Below, piece by piece: positions 50,962 through 58,615 of a DNA stretch of 64,000 bases. This stretch comes from an uncultured Lachnospiraceae bacterium (GTDB lineage: Bacteria > Bacillota > Clostridia > Lachnospirales > Lachnospiraceae), in the NCBI GenBank assembly GCA_947164865.1, contig CAMUYA010000019.1, positions 1 to 64,000 on the forward strand, written 5' to 3'. Position 1 is the first letter of the stretch; every line of letters begins with the position of its first letter. A model generated the notes under the pieces. It searched no databases and had not been told where the DNA came from. It was given only the letters and a program-made list of their open reading frames with translations. Position numbers and translations under genes: made by a program.

Positions 50962-52740
50962 TCAATATCCGTACCAACCGATTCCCTCATCGTTCCAGCC
51001 GTTCTTTACGAGATTATCTCTTTCCTTTGCACTCGTGGTGTAATGATGGCTTCCTGTTGTGGCATTGGGATTATAGAGTCTGTACACCGCTGTACCCGAT
51101 TCCTTATCGGCGGACAGAAATGCGAGTCCCTCATCGTTCCATCCTGCCTTTACCAGGTTGTCTCTTTCCTTGGTGCTGGTAGTGTAATGATGATCTCCAA
51201 CATTGGGGTTATACAGTCTGTATACAGGGTTTCCTACATTCTTGGGTGAAAGCCATGCGCTTCCCTCAATGGACCAGCCAGCCTTGAAAAGCTCTTTCAG
51301 CTCCTTGATGCTGCTTGTGTAAAAATGCTCGCCGCTGTTTGGATTATACGCTCTGTACATCATCGTATAATCGTCGGAATATACTATTTCAAGCCTGTCA
51401 ATAGCTCCCAGATCGATAGCTCCAGTAGTATTGTAATCACTGCCCTGATATTTCTTTCTGGTGATCTGCTGTCCGTAATTGGGGATGATCTCATTCCAGG
51501 AACCCACACCGATCGTGGGAAGCACCATCTCCGCTACCTGCGTCGCATATTCGTCGTTATCTATATATGCATACACTGTCTCGGCTTTTCTGCCGCTTAT
51601 GGAAAAGTCAAATCTCGGGTCACCGCCCGGTGCGGATACTGTATTTAGCAGGAAGCAGTCCACCATGGGATCATATTTTGCGGCCATATATGAATATGCA
51701 AGGCATGCTGCCTGTGCATCCTCTCCGCGGTATGTTGAGAATCCCTGCTCTGTAAGCATGATGCGGTGATTCTCACCATAGGTATCCCTGATATATGATG
51801 TGATAGATTGCAGATTTCTGCCGTCTACAAAGCTTGCTCCGCTATTTAAGGGATTTAACTCTCCGAATGTGGAAGAAGGCTTCCATATCTCGGTCTCCCA
51901 CAAGATGGAAGGATACAGATGAAGCGCTACACACCAGTCGTCTACTTTGTTTCCGTTATTCAGCTCTGCGAGCTTTGCATCAAACATGGCGAGATAATCC
52001 CTGCCTGCGATACCCCTGCCCTCATCGTTGTGAGTCCAGCTGTGGTCAAGGCAGACGCTGCATCTTGTAGTGCTCGAATATTGCCTTACGATCTTTCTCA
52101 TGTCATAAAATGAAACCGCATACTTGGAAACAGCATCTCCCGCGCCAACACCTCCGCAGAAATGCCACGAATTATGCATATTGACCTCGTTGCCGAGGAT
52201 GATGTTATCGACATGAAGGCCGCCATTCTGGAGATTACTCATAAACCAGGCCCAGAATGCGCGCAATATCTGCTTACCCTCACCCGAGGCGGCAGGAGCA
52301 TAATATGGAATGCTTTCAACATGGTATCTGCCCGACTCATCTATAAGCAGACGTCTTCCTGTAAGATCACCGTTTCCGTCATTATCTTCCACCTGATAAC
52401 TGATCATAAACTGAATGTTGGTGGTTTTTCCCTGCATGTTCTGACTCTGGATCCATGAGAAAAAGTAATCGTAATCAAAGAAACGGTATGCCTTTCCCTC
52501 GAAGTAGAAATAAGGAACTCCGCACTCCGGATATGCATCCGGAATATAAGCACGCGTAATATCAAAATTGTTGAAAGCGTGCTCTCCGCCCCCGCCGGTC
52601 TGAAATCCTTTGATCGTGGTCTTACCCTCGTAGCCGTCGATCATGTCTTTAGGTTCGCCTGCATATGATTGAAACGGAACCTGAAACAATCCCATAACAA
52701 TGCACATCAGTAACCCTATGATGATTCTTACTTTTTTCAT
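50962..52740 (-). CDS. Secreted DUF5722-type glycoside hydrolase with DUF5648 repeats (member R)
   Basis: 592 aa with a signal peptide (IIGLLMCIVMGLFQVPFQ). The body (about 30-430) looks like a TIM-barrel glycosidase of the DUF5722 type. VDNIILGNEVNMHNSW supplies a likely acid/base Glu after strand 4 and RIMLTEQGFSTYRG a likely nucleophile Glu after strand 7, as in clan GH-A. DDWCVALHLYPS is the intervening strand. The cassette is intermediate between the two classes (VGNPVYRLYN, SGTAVYRLYN, NATTGSHHYT). This is the one member where the cassette is attached to a probable polysaccharide-degrading enzyme, which hints that it may bind a glycan. AGGAGAGGG precedes the ATG. Confidence 0.82.
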   Translation of the reverse strand: MKKVRIIIGLLMCIVMGLFQVPFQSYAGEPKDMIDGYEGKTTIKGFQTGGGGEHAFNNFDITRAYIPDAYPECGVPYFYFEGKAYRFFDYDYFFSWIQSQNMQGKTTNIQFMISYQVEDNDGNGDLTGRRLLIDESGRYHVESIPYYAPAASGEGKQILRAFWAWFMSNLQNGGLHVDNIILGNEVNMHNSWHFCGGVGAGDAVSKYAVSFYDMRKIVRQYSSTTRCSVCLDHSWTHNDEGRGIAGRDYLAMFDAKLAELNNGNKVDDWCVALHLYPSILWETEIWKPSSTFGELNPLNSGASFVDGRNLQSITSYIRDTYGENHRIMLTEQGFSTYRGEDAQAACLAYSYMAAKYDPMVDCFLLNTVSAPGGDPRFDFSISGRKAETVYAYIDNDEYATQVAEMVLPTIGVGSWNEIIPNYGQQITRKKYQGSDYNTTGAIDLGAIDRLEIVYSDDYTMMYRAYNPNSGEHFYTSSIKELKELFKAGWSIEGSAWLSPKNVGNPVYRLYNPNVGDHHYTTSTKERDNLVKAGWNDEGLAFLSADKESGTAVYRLYNPNATTGSHHYTTSAKERDNLVKNGWNDEGIGWYGY

Positions 52741-52769
52741 TAATTCCCTCTCCTTTATATTTATAATCT

Positions 52770-52787
52770 ATGTCAATCCCTTGACAT
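52770..52787. promoter_or_regulatory. Perfect 7-bp inverted repeat upstream of member R
   Basis: ATGTCAA-TCCC-TTGACAT, 30 nt before the ATG of member R. It could be an operator or a short mRNA hairpin. No T-run follows, so it is not a terminator. Confidence 0.5.
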
Positions 52788-52810
52788 TATCATTCATCTG
52801 CAAAACAGTT

Positions 52811-54529
52811 CTATTGATTTTCCAGCCCCGAATAGTACTCCTCCAGCCTCGGTCTTGCCTTCTCGTAGGCGGGCTTTAACCTGGGATCGAACTGGGTCCC
52901 CATACCTTCCATGATTATCCTGTCGGCTTTCTCAAAATCGAAAGCCTCTTTGTATACTCTCTTGCTCACAAGGGCATCATACACATCTGCGATGGCCATG
53001 ATCCTTGCTTCCAGCGGTATCTGCTCGCCTGAAAGCTTCTCGGGATATCCGGAGCCGTCCCATCTCTCATGATGATAATGTGCCACATTTTCAGCCACAG
53101 TCTTGAAGGATACATCATCCGTATTCGCCAGTATCTCGTGGATAACTCGCGCACCCTCGGCAGCGTGTGTCTTCATCTTCTCATATTCCTCGGGAGTGAA
53201 TTTTCCCGGCTTTCGAAGGATCTCATCATCTACGGCTATCTTTCCCAGATCATGCATGGGGGCCGCTTTTATCACATCTTTGCAGAATTCTTCAGGCAGT
53301 TTTCCCGCTCCCACCTTGGATATCTCATCTATAAGGATCCTTACGCCTTCGCTGGTGCGCTTGATATGACCGCCTGTGGAATTGTCGCGGCTTTCAACGA
53401 GCATCGCCATGCTAACGATCAGGTTATCATGCATCTCCACGATGTGCTCTGTCTTTTCCTCGACCTCGTTCTGAAGTTTATCTTTGTAGTTGTCCAGGAA
53501 CTTGATAAGCTGCCTGTTGGCTGTATCATCCACATAAGTTACGATATAGCCTCGCTTTCGTTTTCCCTCATAAAGATAATTGACGGTGACATTGTATATT
53601 CTGTCCTTTTCATGGTTCCCATCCTTATCGTGAACAGTGTAGATAGCGGTGTTCTTTTCCTCATTATTTCTGAAATTATCCAGATAATGACGTATCCTTC
53701 TCTGCTCCGGATCGTATCCGAAAAGGGAGTCCACATGGATATTTCTAAGGCCGGGAATGATCTCCTTGGCCACATCATTACTTCCCAGATACCTGAGTCT
53801 GAAATCGAAGGACATATATCCTACCTTCTGCTCCTGAACATAGGAATCAATAACGGTCTCGCTCACATCATAAAGGTTCACTCTGTATGCGATGAGCAGG
53901 TAAACCAGCTGTGCAATAACGTATCCCAGCGGAACCAGATCAACGTTTTTAATGAGCGTTCTGCCTGCAAAGAAGGATAAAACGCAGATCACATCAGGGA
54001 TAAACAGAAGGTAAAGCACTCTCCTCGGTGCCTGATTCTTTTTTATCAGTGCATAAATGATAGCGATCACACTGGTGATAAAGTACAGACCGATCTCTAT
54101 ATAAAACAGTGTGTGTACAAAACCGTATTCCTTGGTGACTATACGTACTCCATCCACAATATCAAACGAAATGCTTTTATAAAACAGAGTGCCCTTACCT
54201 ATGGTTAGAATGAATGCGTACATGATCGCACTCTGGGCAAACAGTATCACCCTTGCTATATTTCCTATCTCGATCCTGCACATATTAAAGATGCTGAACA
54301 GAATGAAAAGCTGCAAAAAACAGCCTCCCAGATAAATGATCTGCGTGGCTCTGATGCTGCCCTCGATACTCACCGCGAGCTCGGACATTACGTAACCTAT
54401 ACATGCTATGGGGACCAGTGTGAAAATAATGGTGAAATTGACATCAAAATGCTTGTGCCACATGTAAATATAAATTGCGGTACAAACGAGAGAAGCAGCA
54501 AGCAGCATTATATAGAAAACTAATGTCAC
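52811..54529 (-). CDS. 7-TM sensor / PAS-like / HD-GYP c-di-GMP phosphodiesterase
   Basis: The 572-aa protein has about seven N-terminal membrane helices (to about residue 225) of the histidine-kinase-N-terminal 7TM kind. A PAS-like segment (VGYMSFDFRLRYLGSNDV to RKRGYIVTYVDD) and a coiled coil (KLQNEVEEKTEHIVEM) follow. The complete HD-GYP domain has APMHDLGKIAVDDEIL, KTHAAEGARVIHE, HHERWDGSGYPEKLSG and MAIADVYDALVSKR. It should hydrolyse c-di-GMP in response to a membrane or extracellular signal. It starts with GTG in a GTGA overlap with the DUF1700 stop, so the two are translated together. Its stop is 70 nt before member R, so read-through into the array is possible. Confidence 0.9.
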   Translation of the reverse strand: MTLVFYIMLLAASLVCTAIYIYMWHKHFDVNFTIIFTLVPIACIGYVMSELAVSIEGSIRATQIIYLGGCFLQLFILFSIFNMCRIEIGNIARVILFAQSAIMYAFILTIGKGTLFYKSISFDIVDGVRIVTKEYGFVHTLFYIEIGLYFITSVIAIIYALIKKNQAPRRVLYLLFIPDVICVLSFFAGRTLIKNVDLVPLGYVIAQLVYLLIAYRVNLYDVSETVIDSYVQEQKVGYMSFDFRLRYLGSNDVAKEIIPGLRNIHVDSLFGYDPEQRRIRHYLDNFRNNEEKNTAIYTVHDKDGNHEKDRIYNVTVNYLYEGKRKRGYIVTYVDDTANRQLIKFLDNYKDKLQNEVEEKTEHIVEMHDNLIVSMAMLVESRDNSTGGHIKRTSEGVRILIDEISKVGAGKLPEEFCKDVIKAAPMHDLGKIAVDDEILRKPGKFTPEEYEKMKTHAAEGARVIHEILANTDDVSFKTVAENVAHYHHERWDGSGYPEKLSGEQIPLEARIMAIADVYDALVSKRVYKEAFDFEKADRIIMEGMGTQFDPRLKPAYEKARPRLEEYYSGLENQ

Positions 54530-55161
54530 GCCTGTGCACCCCCTTCCTTAAGGACGGGAGCTTTCTTCTTGCCCACGAAGATGGATTTTACTCCCAGCGC
54601 TATTCGTTTCATAAGCCTCACAGTACCGCGGGTTGCCGCAACAGAAGCGAAAACGAGTGCTATGGCAAGCCCTGCAAGAAAGATTGCCACTCCCAGTACA
54701 AGGAGTGCCTCCGGATTTCTGCCTTGAACAAACATATACGCCGTTCCGGGGATTCCCGACAGCGAAACAAGTGCAAAGGCTATAACCACGATATAAAGGG
54801 ACAGTACCAGCGCCCACAGCACGATATAAAGTGCCAGGATCAGTGCAAACAGGATGATCCATACAGGGAACAATGCTATGAGGGTTATCACCCTTCCGGT
54901 ATTTCGTTTTTTCCCTTCCGATCCGGCATTACTCTGATTGACCTTATTTTCAATGAGCTTGGAAAGCGGGATCTCGGCCATTATCTGATCGGCCACGGAA
55001 TCTACGCTTCCGATACTTTCCACGGCATCCTCCTCGCTCATCCCCTCTTCCATACGGTCATCGATTATCTCATTATAAAAGGATACACGGCCCTCGATTT
55101 CATCTTCCGGCAGCCCTGATATCTTTTTTCTTAGCTTTTCGCTAAATTCTTCCCTGGTCAT
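54526..55161 (-). CDS. DUF1700 (HAAS-type) membrane protein
   Basis: The N-terminal ~70 residues are the helical domain of DUF1700/HAAS proteins (MTREEFSEKLRKKISGLP, VSFYNEIIDDRMEEGMSEEDAVESIGSV). Four hydrophobic segments follow (ITLIALFPVWIILFALILAL, VLWALVLSLYIVVIAFALVS, LLVLGVAIFLAGLAIALVF) and a basic tail. These proteins usually sit beside a PadR regulator; here there is none, and the partner is an HD-GYP protein. AAGGA 7 nt before the ATG at 55161 chooses that start over the one two codons upstream. Its role may be in membrane signal sensing, but that is inference. Confidence 0.82.
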   Translation of the reverse strand: MTREEFSEKLRKKISGLPEDEIEGRVSFYNEIIDDRMEEGMSEEDAVESIGSVDSVADQIMAEIPLSKLIENKVNQSNAGSEGKKRNTGRVITLIALFPVWIILFALILALYIVLWALVLSLYIVVIAFALVSLSGIPGTAYMFVQGRNPEALLVLGVAIFLAGLAIALVFASVAATRGTVRLMKRIALGVKSIFVGKKKAPVLKEGGAQA

Positions 55162-55203
55162 ACACATGTCCTTCTTACGGCTTATTTTATATATGGCAAT
55201 CTG

Positions 55204-57072
55204 CTATTTTGCTTCCAGATACAGGCATTCCTCGGAATCCGTGTGGAACACCACTTCTTCCTTGGATCCATCAGGTTTGGTCATAGTTGCATAGAGCTGA
55301 TCGTCGCTGTCAAAACCCTTTTTGTATTTCAGCTCGGTGACAACTCCGCCGCGGCAGAAGAAGCCCTCCGTCTTCACAATCTGTTCGTCCTCTTCATAGG
55401 CATTGGGATCGGCAGAGTAGGGAACTGCGAGAAGTTCACGCCCGTTGACCTTTACGTGGATAAGTGACTCATCAAGAAGCAGCGCCACATCGGCCATATA
55501 TCCGCCGCCCACATAATCAAATCCTGTAAGGGCCATCGTCCAATAATAGGGTTCATCCTTTAACAGATCATCTCCGTCTTCGTCAGCTCCGGCATCATAT
55601 TTTGACACCTCTTCTTTCCATGCATCTGCGATCTTCCTTGTGGATGCGGGTGCGGAAACCTCGCAGCCCTCCGGGAAGCTGGGTTTATCTTCACCGGCAT
55701 CGTAATAATCGGGGATATCTCCGGTAAATACTGCCTCCTTTAAAGCATCACAGTTTCCAAACGCTTCCTCTCCGATGCAACAGATATCCTTTCCGAAGGT
55801 AACCTTTGTTATAAGAGGGCATTCGTAAAAAGCATATCTCCCCACGAAAGTCATTTTATCCGGAAGTACGATCTCTCCCTTAAGCGAAGTACAACTGCTG
55901 AAGGCATAATCCTTGATGTGCTTCAGTGAGTCGGGAAAGCTCCTGACAGATGTGAAACCTGTACCGCCAAAACTGCCGTTGCCGATTGACTCGAGGCCCT
56001 CGGGAAGCACCAGCTCTCCGGTAAAGCCTGTGGAAGAAAACGCATCATCGCCGATGACCACAAGCGATTCAGGCAGGATAAGCTCTCCGCTCATACCGGT
56101 ACAATTTGCAAATGCATCTTTAACTATATATTTAAGCCCTGCAGGAAGCTTTAAAGAAGTAAAGCCCTTGCAGCTCTGAAAGGCAGAATCGTCGATCATG
56201 GTGACGCTGTCGGGGATAACAAGGTCTCCCTTCAGATTCTCACTGCTGAAGGAATAGATGCCGATGTATTCAAGCCCTTCCGGCAGAGACAGTATACCGT
56301 CAAAGCCGCAGTCGTTAAAGGCATGCATGCCTACCGACTTTACTCCCTCGGGGATGATCAAATCTCCCTTTAGGTTTTTACAACTTGAAAATGTCGACAT
56401 ATCTATCTTGGAAAGATTCTTTGAAAGAGTGAGTGTGCCGTCAAAGCCGCACTCCGCAAAAGTATAATCGCCTATGAATGTGACAGAATCGGGGATCACC
56501 AGATCGCCCTTTAAGTTTTCGCATTCCTTGAATGCACATCTTCCTATGGTCTCAAGGCCATCCGGCAGCTCCAACGTGCAGCCCAGCCCGGTCATTTCAC
56601 TAAAGGTCTCGTCACCTATTGTCTTTAAGGATTTTGAAAGCTTGATGGATTTAAAACCGGTGCATCTTTCAAAAGCATAGCTACCGATCGTTTCCACACC
56701 GTCGGGGATCACAAGGTCGCCTTCCAGTCCCTCACAGCCGTAGAATGCAAACTCTCCGATTTCTTTCAGGCTCTCGGGCAGAACAAGCTCTCCCGTCAGA
56801 CCATGATTTGAATAAAAGGCATTTCGAACAATGGATGTGATACCCTCGGAGATCACCAGCTTTTTGATCTTAAAATCCGACCAGAGGAATTTTTCTCCCT
56901 CCATGGGTCCGGTTCCGGTGATGGTTAAAGTAGCTGTCCTTTTGTCGTACTGCCAGGTGATGTCTTTACCGCAAGTTCCCTGCGTAGCATTGTCTTTGCG
57001 ATCTTTGTTTGTGCAGCCGAGCAGACCAAACAGCATAGCCACCCCCAGTAACAAAACAAGCGTTTTTTTCAT
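55204..57072 (-). CDS. BspA-like leucine-rich-repeat lipoprotein
   Basis: 622 aa. The lipobox LLGC at residues 17-20 after a hydrophobic signal marks a lipoprotein. Residues ~45-460 are about 17 LRR_5-type repeats, for example LVIPDGVETIGSYAFERCTGF, LVIPDSVTFIGDYTFAECGF and LVLPEGLESIGNGSFGGTGF. The C-terminal ~150 residues form an unclassified beta-rich domain (YVGGGYMADVALLLDESL). It lacks the DUF5648 cassette and uses LRR_5 rather than the DUF285 repeats of F and O, so it is a separate surface protein. AGGAGAT precedes the ATG, and a good promoter lies at 57114-57141. Confidence 0.88.
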   Translation of the reverse strand: MKKTLVLLLGVAMLFGLLGCTNKDRKDNATQGTCGKDITWQYDKRTATLTITGTGPMEGEKFLWSDFKIKKLVISEGITSIVRNAFYSNHGLTGELVLPESLKEIGEFAFYGCEGLEGDLVIPDGVETIGSYAFERCTGFKSIKLSKSLKTIGDETFSEMTGLGCTLELPDGLETIGRCAFKECENLKGDLVIPDSVTFIGDYTFAECGFDGTLTLSKNLSKIDMSTFSSCKNLKGDLIIPEGVKSVGMHAFNDCGFDGILSLPEGLEYIGIYSFSSENLKGDLVIPDSVTMIDDSAFQSCKGFTSLKLPAGLKYIVKDAFANCTGMSGELILPESLVVIGDDAFSSTGFTGELVLPEGLESIGNGSFGGTGFTSVRSFPDSLKHIKDYAFSSCTSLKGEIVLPDKMTFVGRYAFYECPLITKVTFGKDICCIGEEAFGNCDALKEAVFTGDIPDYYDAGEDKPSFPEGCEVSAPASTRKIADAWKEEVSKYDAGADEDGDDLLKDEPYYWTMALTGFDYVGGGYMADVALLLDESLIHVKVNGRELLAVPYSADPNAYEEDEQIVKTEGFFCRGGVVTELKYKKGFDSDDQLYATMTKPDGSKEEVVFHTDSEECLYLEAK

Positions 57073-57113
57073 TGTGTGGATCTCCTGTGTAGGGATTTGC
57101 GAACACCATTCAA

Positions 57114-57141
57114 ATTATAACAAAAAAAAAGAAAAAAACAA
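57114..57141 (-). promoter_or_regulatory. Promoter for the LRR lipoprotein
   Basis: Minus-strand TTGTTT, 16 nt, TATAAT, with an extended -10 (TGTTATAAT). The spacer is a nearly pure T tract. It gives a leader of about 36 nt. Confidence 0.75.
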
Positions 57142-57312
57142 AGGATTACTGCGAATACAAGATCCTGCCTTTTGAACAAATCATCTAACACTACTTGTTT
57201 TTGTACAATTCCGCTATACGGGTTAGCCTCCACTCCATATGTTACCAAAAATAATCTGTATTGCCTTTCTTGTTCCGGTTTTCTTTCGGAAGGTTTCTAT
57301 ACGTTTCCTTGG

Positions 57313-57340
57313 TTGACATGGTTGGTTAACATTGTATAAT
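57313..57340 (+). promoter_or_regulatory. Consensus promoter upstream of the DUF3800 leader
   Basis: TTGACA, 16 nt, TATAAT: both boxes are perfect. A transcript starting near 57347 would have a leader of about 180 nt before the DUF3800 start. Confidence 0.85.
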
Positions 57341-57390
57341 TGTGTTTGCATATAGCCCCCATAGGGTTCTGTTGTTTTATAAGATTTTTG

Positions 57391-57419
57391 TTGTTTTTTT
57401 AAGGGTAATCGCATATAAT
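57391..57419 (+). promoter_or_regulatory. Second promoter for the short leader RNA
   Basis: TTGTTT, 17 nt, TATAAT. A start near 57426 would produce a leader of about 75 nt ending at the terminator at 57478-57500, or the DUF3800 mRNA on read-through. Confidence 0.65.
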
Positions 57420-57424
57420 ATAGT

Positions 57425-57500
57425 CAACAGAAACAATGTTTCTATTGGGCTGGTCGTAAGACCCAGGTCCATCAACGGCGGGGAAGTTCCCCGCTTTTTT
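57425..57500 (+). ncRNA. Structured leader RNA upstream of DUF3800 (candidate DUF3800 RNA motif)
   Basis: Three hairpins follow one another. AGAAAC-AAT-GTTTCT is at 429-443. CTGGTC-GTAA-GACC with a GNRA-type loop is at about 450-466. The GC-rich terminator is at 478-494 with six T. DUF3800 genes are known to be preceded by several distinct conserved RNA structures (the DUF3800-I to -XI motifs of Weinberg and colleagues, 2017). I cannot say which class this is without a covariance model. The layout of promoter, short structured RNA, terminator and gene also resembles type III toxin-antitoxin loci, but there is no tandem repeat array. Confidence 0.6.
57478..57500 (+). terminator. Intrinsic terminator/attenuator before DUF3800
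   Basis: GCGGGGAA-G-TTCCCCGC followed by TTTTTT, 27 nt before the TTG start of DUF3800. It makes most transcripts short and lets read-through set DUF3800 expression. Confidence 0.88.
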
Positions 57501-57527
57501 CATATCATATGCTGTGAGGTAATCCCC

Positions 57528-57938
57528 TTGAAGGAATTAAGCATTTTCATAGATGAGTCCGGTGATTTCGGAGAGTATGAGGCACATTCCCCGTATTACA
57601 TAATCACCATGGTCTTCCATGATCAAAGCAACGACATCCAGCCGGCCATAAGCAAACTTAATACCGAACTTTCATATCTGGGACTTGATAACATTTGTAT
57701 ACATACCGGTCCCATCATTCGCATGGAAGAAATCTACAAAGACATGGATCTTCTTGAGAGAAGACGAATCTTCAATAAGATGATTGCTTTTATAAGACAG
57801 ATCGATGTCAAATACCACTGTTTCTTCATTGAGAAGCGAAAAATTGATGATGTCGTTGAAGCAACACGACTAGTCGGCTCCTGCCAGACGCACTACATCC
57901 CGAAGGGGATGTATAGAAGTGCGCCCTTATTAAAATAA
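57528..57938 (+). pseudogene. Truncated DUF3800 protein gene
   Basis: The true start is a TTG at 57528, 8 nt after GAGG; the 62 upstream residues in the track are the leader RNA read in frame. The product opens with the DUF3800 hallmark SIFIDESGDFGEY and continues YYIITMVFH, HTGPIIRMEEIY and YHCFFIEKRKIDD. It then ends after about 136 residues in an unrelated tail (VGSCQTHYIPKGMYRSAP). Family members run to roughly 230-260 residues and carry further conserved Tyr/Asp-rich motifs, which are missing. DUF3800 is thought to have an RNase H-like fold, and the Asp and Glu of the first motif are retained. Loss of the C-terminal half makes it a probable pseudogene, cut where the defence cassette begins. 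Confidence 0.75.
57889..57923 (+). other. Long stem-loop at the DUF3800 truncation point
   Basis: CGCAC-TACATCCC (57889-57901), loop GAAG, GGGATGTA (57906-57913), a 5-nt bulge, then GTGCG (57919-57923). It has 13 base pairs in two stacked stems and lies exactly where DUF3800 homology stops. It may be the end of an inserted element or a recombination site. Confidence 0.6.
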
Positions 57939-57941
57939 GGG
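57924..57941. terminator. Weak hairpin between convergent genes
   Basis: CCCTTATT-AA-AATAAGGG, an 8-bp stem spanning the DUF3800 stop and 23 nt from the stop of the HEPN-type gene. No clear T-run, so termination is uncertain. Confidence 0.4.
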
Positions 57942-57963
57942 ACATTGTTACATTCTTCGCTAA

Positions 57964-58581
57964 TCAGACAATAGTTTCACTCGAACTATTATTACCATTT
58001 AGCATATTATGCATCTTACAGAGATAAAAGTAGTTACTAACTATTGCCACTGTATCTTCATCCATTTGAGAAATATCATTAGAATCAAGAAATCCATCTG
58101 CATTTTTCTCTATATTCTCTTTAGATAATATGTCGACAATGTCCCTTTCCTTGAAATTACACACTATTATTTCATGAGCTAGGATATTTCTCATGTTAAT
58201 GATTTTGCGCATACTACTTTGAAAATCGTATTTATAAAGTGGTCGTTGTAACGACACAACATCAAACATAAACTCATTTATAAAGTGATATTGCTCATTC
58301 AGCCTAAGAATCTGTGTAGTCGTATAATCTTTAAACTTATTACTCTTATCAAACCTAAGTTCTTTAATCTTTAATATTTCAGAACCAACATCAGTCGTGG
58401 AGCCAATTTTCCCCCCATAAAAAAACTGAAGAGCCTCTCGAACATCTCCTGATATCGAATCTAATGATTTTTCAAAAAGTGTGCGAATATCTTTTTCGAC
58501 AATGTTAAATTCGTTTAAGAATTTGAATATAACCTGTGCTTTTACTTTTTGCTCTATATCACTTTGGTTTTTTCTAAACAT
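57964..58581 (-). CDS. Small HEPN-type protein of a defence cassette
   Basis: 205 aa, almost entirely helical and charged. It contains MRNILAHE (Arg131, His136), which fits the R-x4-6-H signature of HEPN ribonuclease/toxin domains, with the frequent Asn after Arg. HEPN proteins of this size are common next to DUF262 genes in defence islands. I recognise no named family beyond that. It is the last gene of the four-gene operon, 34 nt after DUF262. GGAG is 16 nt before the ATG, so translation may be weak. A separate in-frame stop just upstream excludes an earlier start. Confidence 0.6.
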   Translation of the reverse strand: MFRKNQSDIEQKVKAQVIFKFLNEFNIVEKDIRTLFEKSLDSISGDVREALQFFYGGKIGSTTDVGSEILKIKELRFDKSNKFKDYTTTQILRLNEQYHFINEFMFDVVSLQRPLYKYDFQSSMRKIINMRNILAHEIIVCNFKERDIVDILSKENIEKNADGFLDSNDISQMDEDTVAIVSNYFYLCKMHNMLNGNNSSSETIV

Positions 58582-58615
58582 GTCAATTGTTTAAAATCTC
58601 CTTTATAATCTCTAT

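Noticed and set aside
19161-52740. Regularly repeated short DNA motifs could look like CRISPR or MITE arrays
   Set aside because: They are codons of the DUF5648 repeats (about 130-bp period, in frame, inside long ORFs), not repeats with spacers.
57342-57527. 62-residue N-terminal extension of the DUF3800 ORF
   Set aside because: It covers the leader RNA and terminator; the GAGG-spaced TTG at 57528 begins exactly at the conserved DUF3800 sequence.
57919-57941. GTGCGCCC at the end of DUF3800 resembles the 5' end of a group II intron
   Set aside because: No intron body or reverse transcriptase follows; a convergent gene ends 23 bp later. The match is only eight bases.
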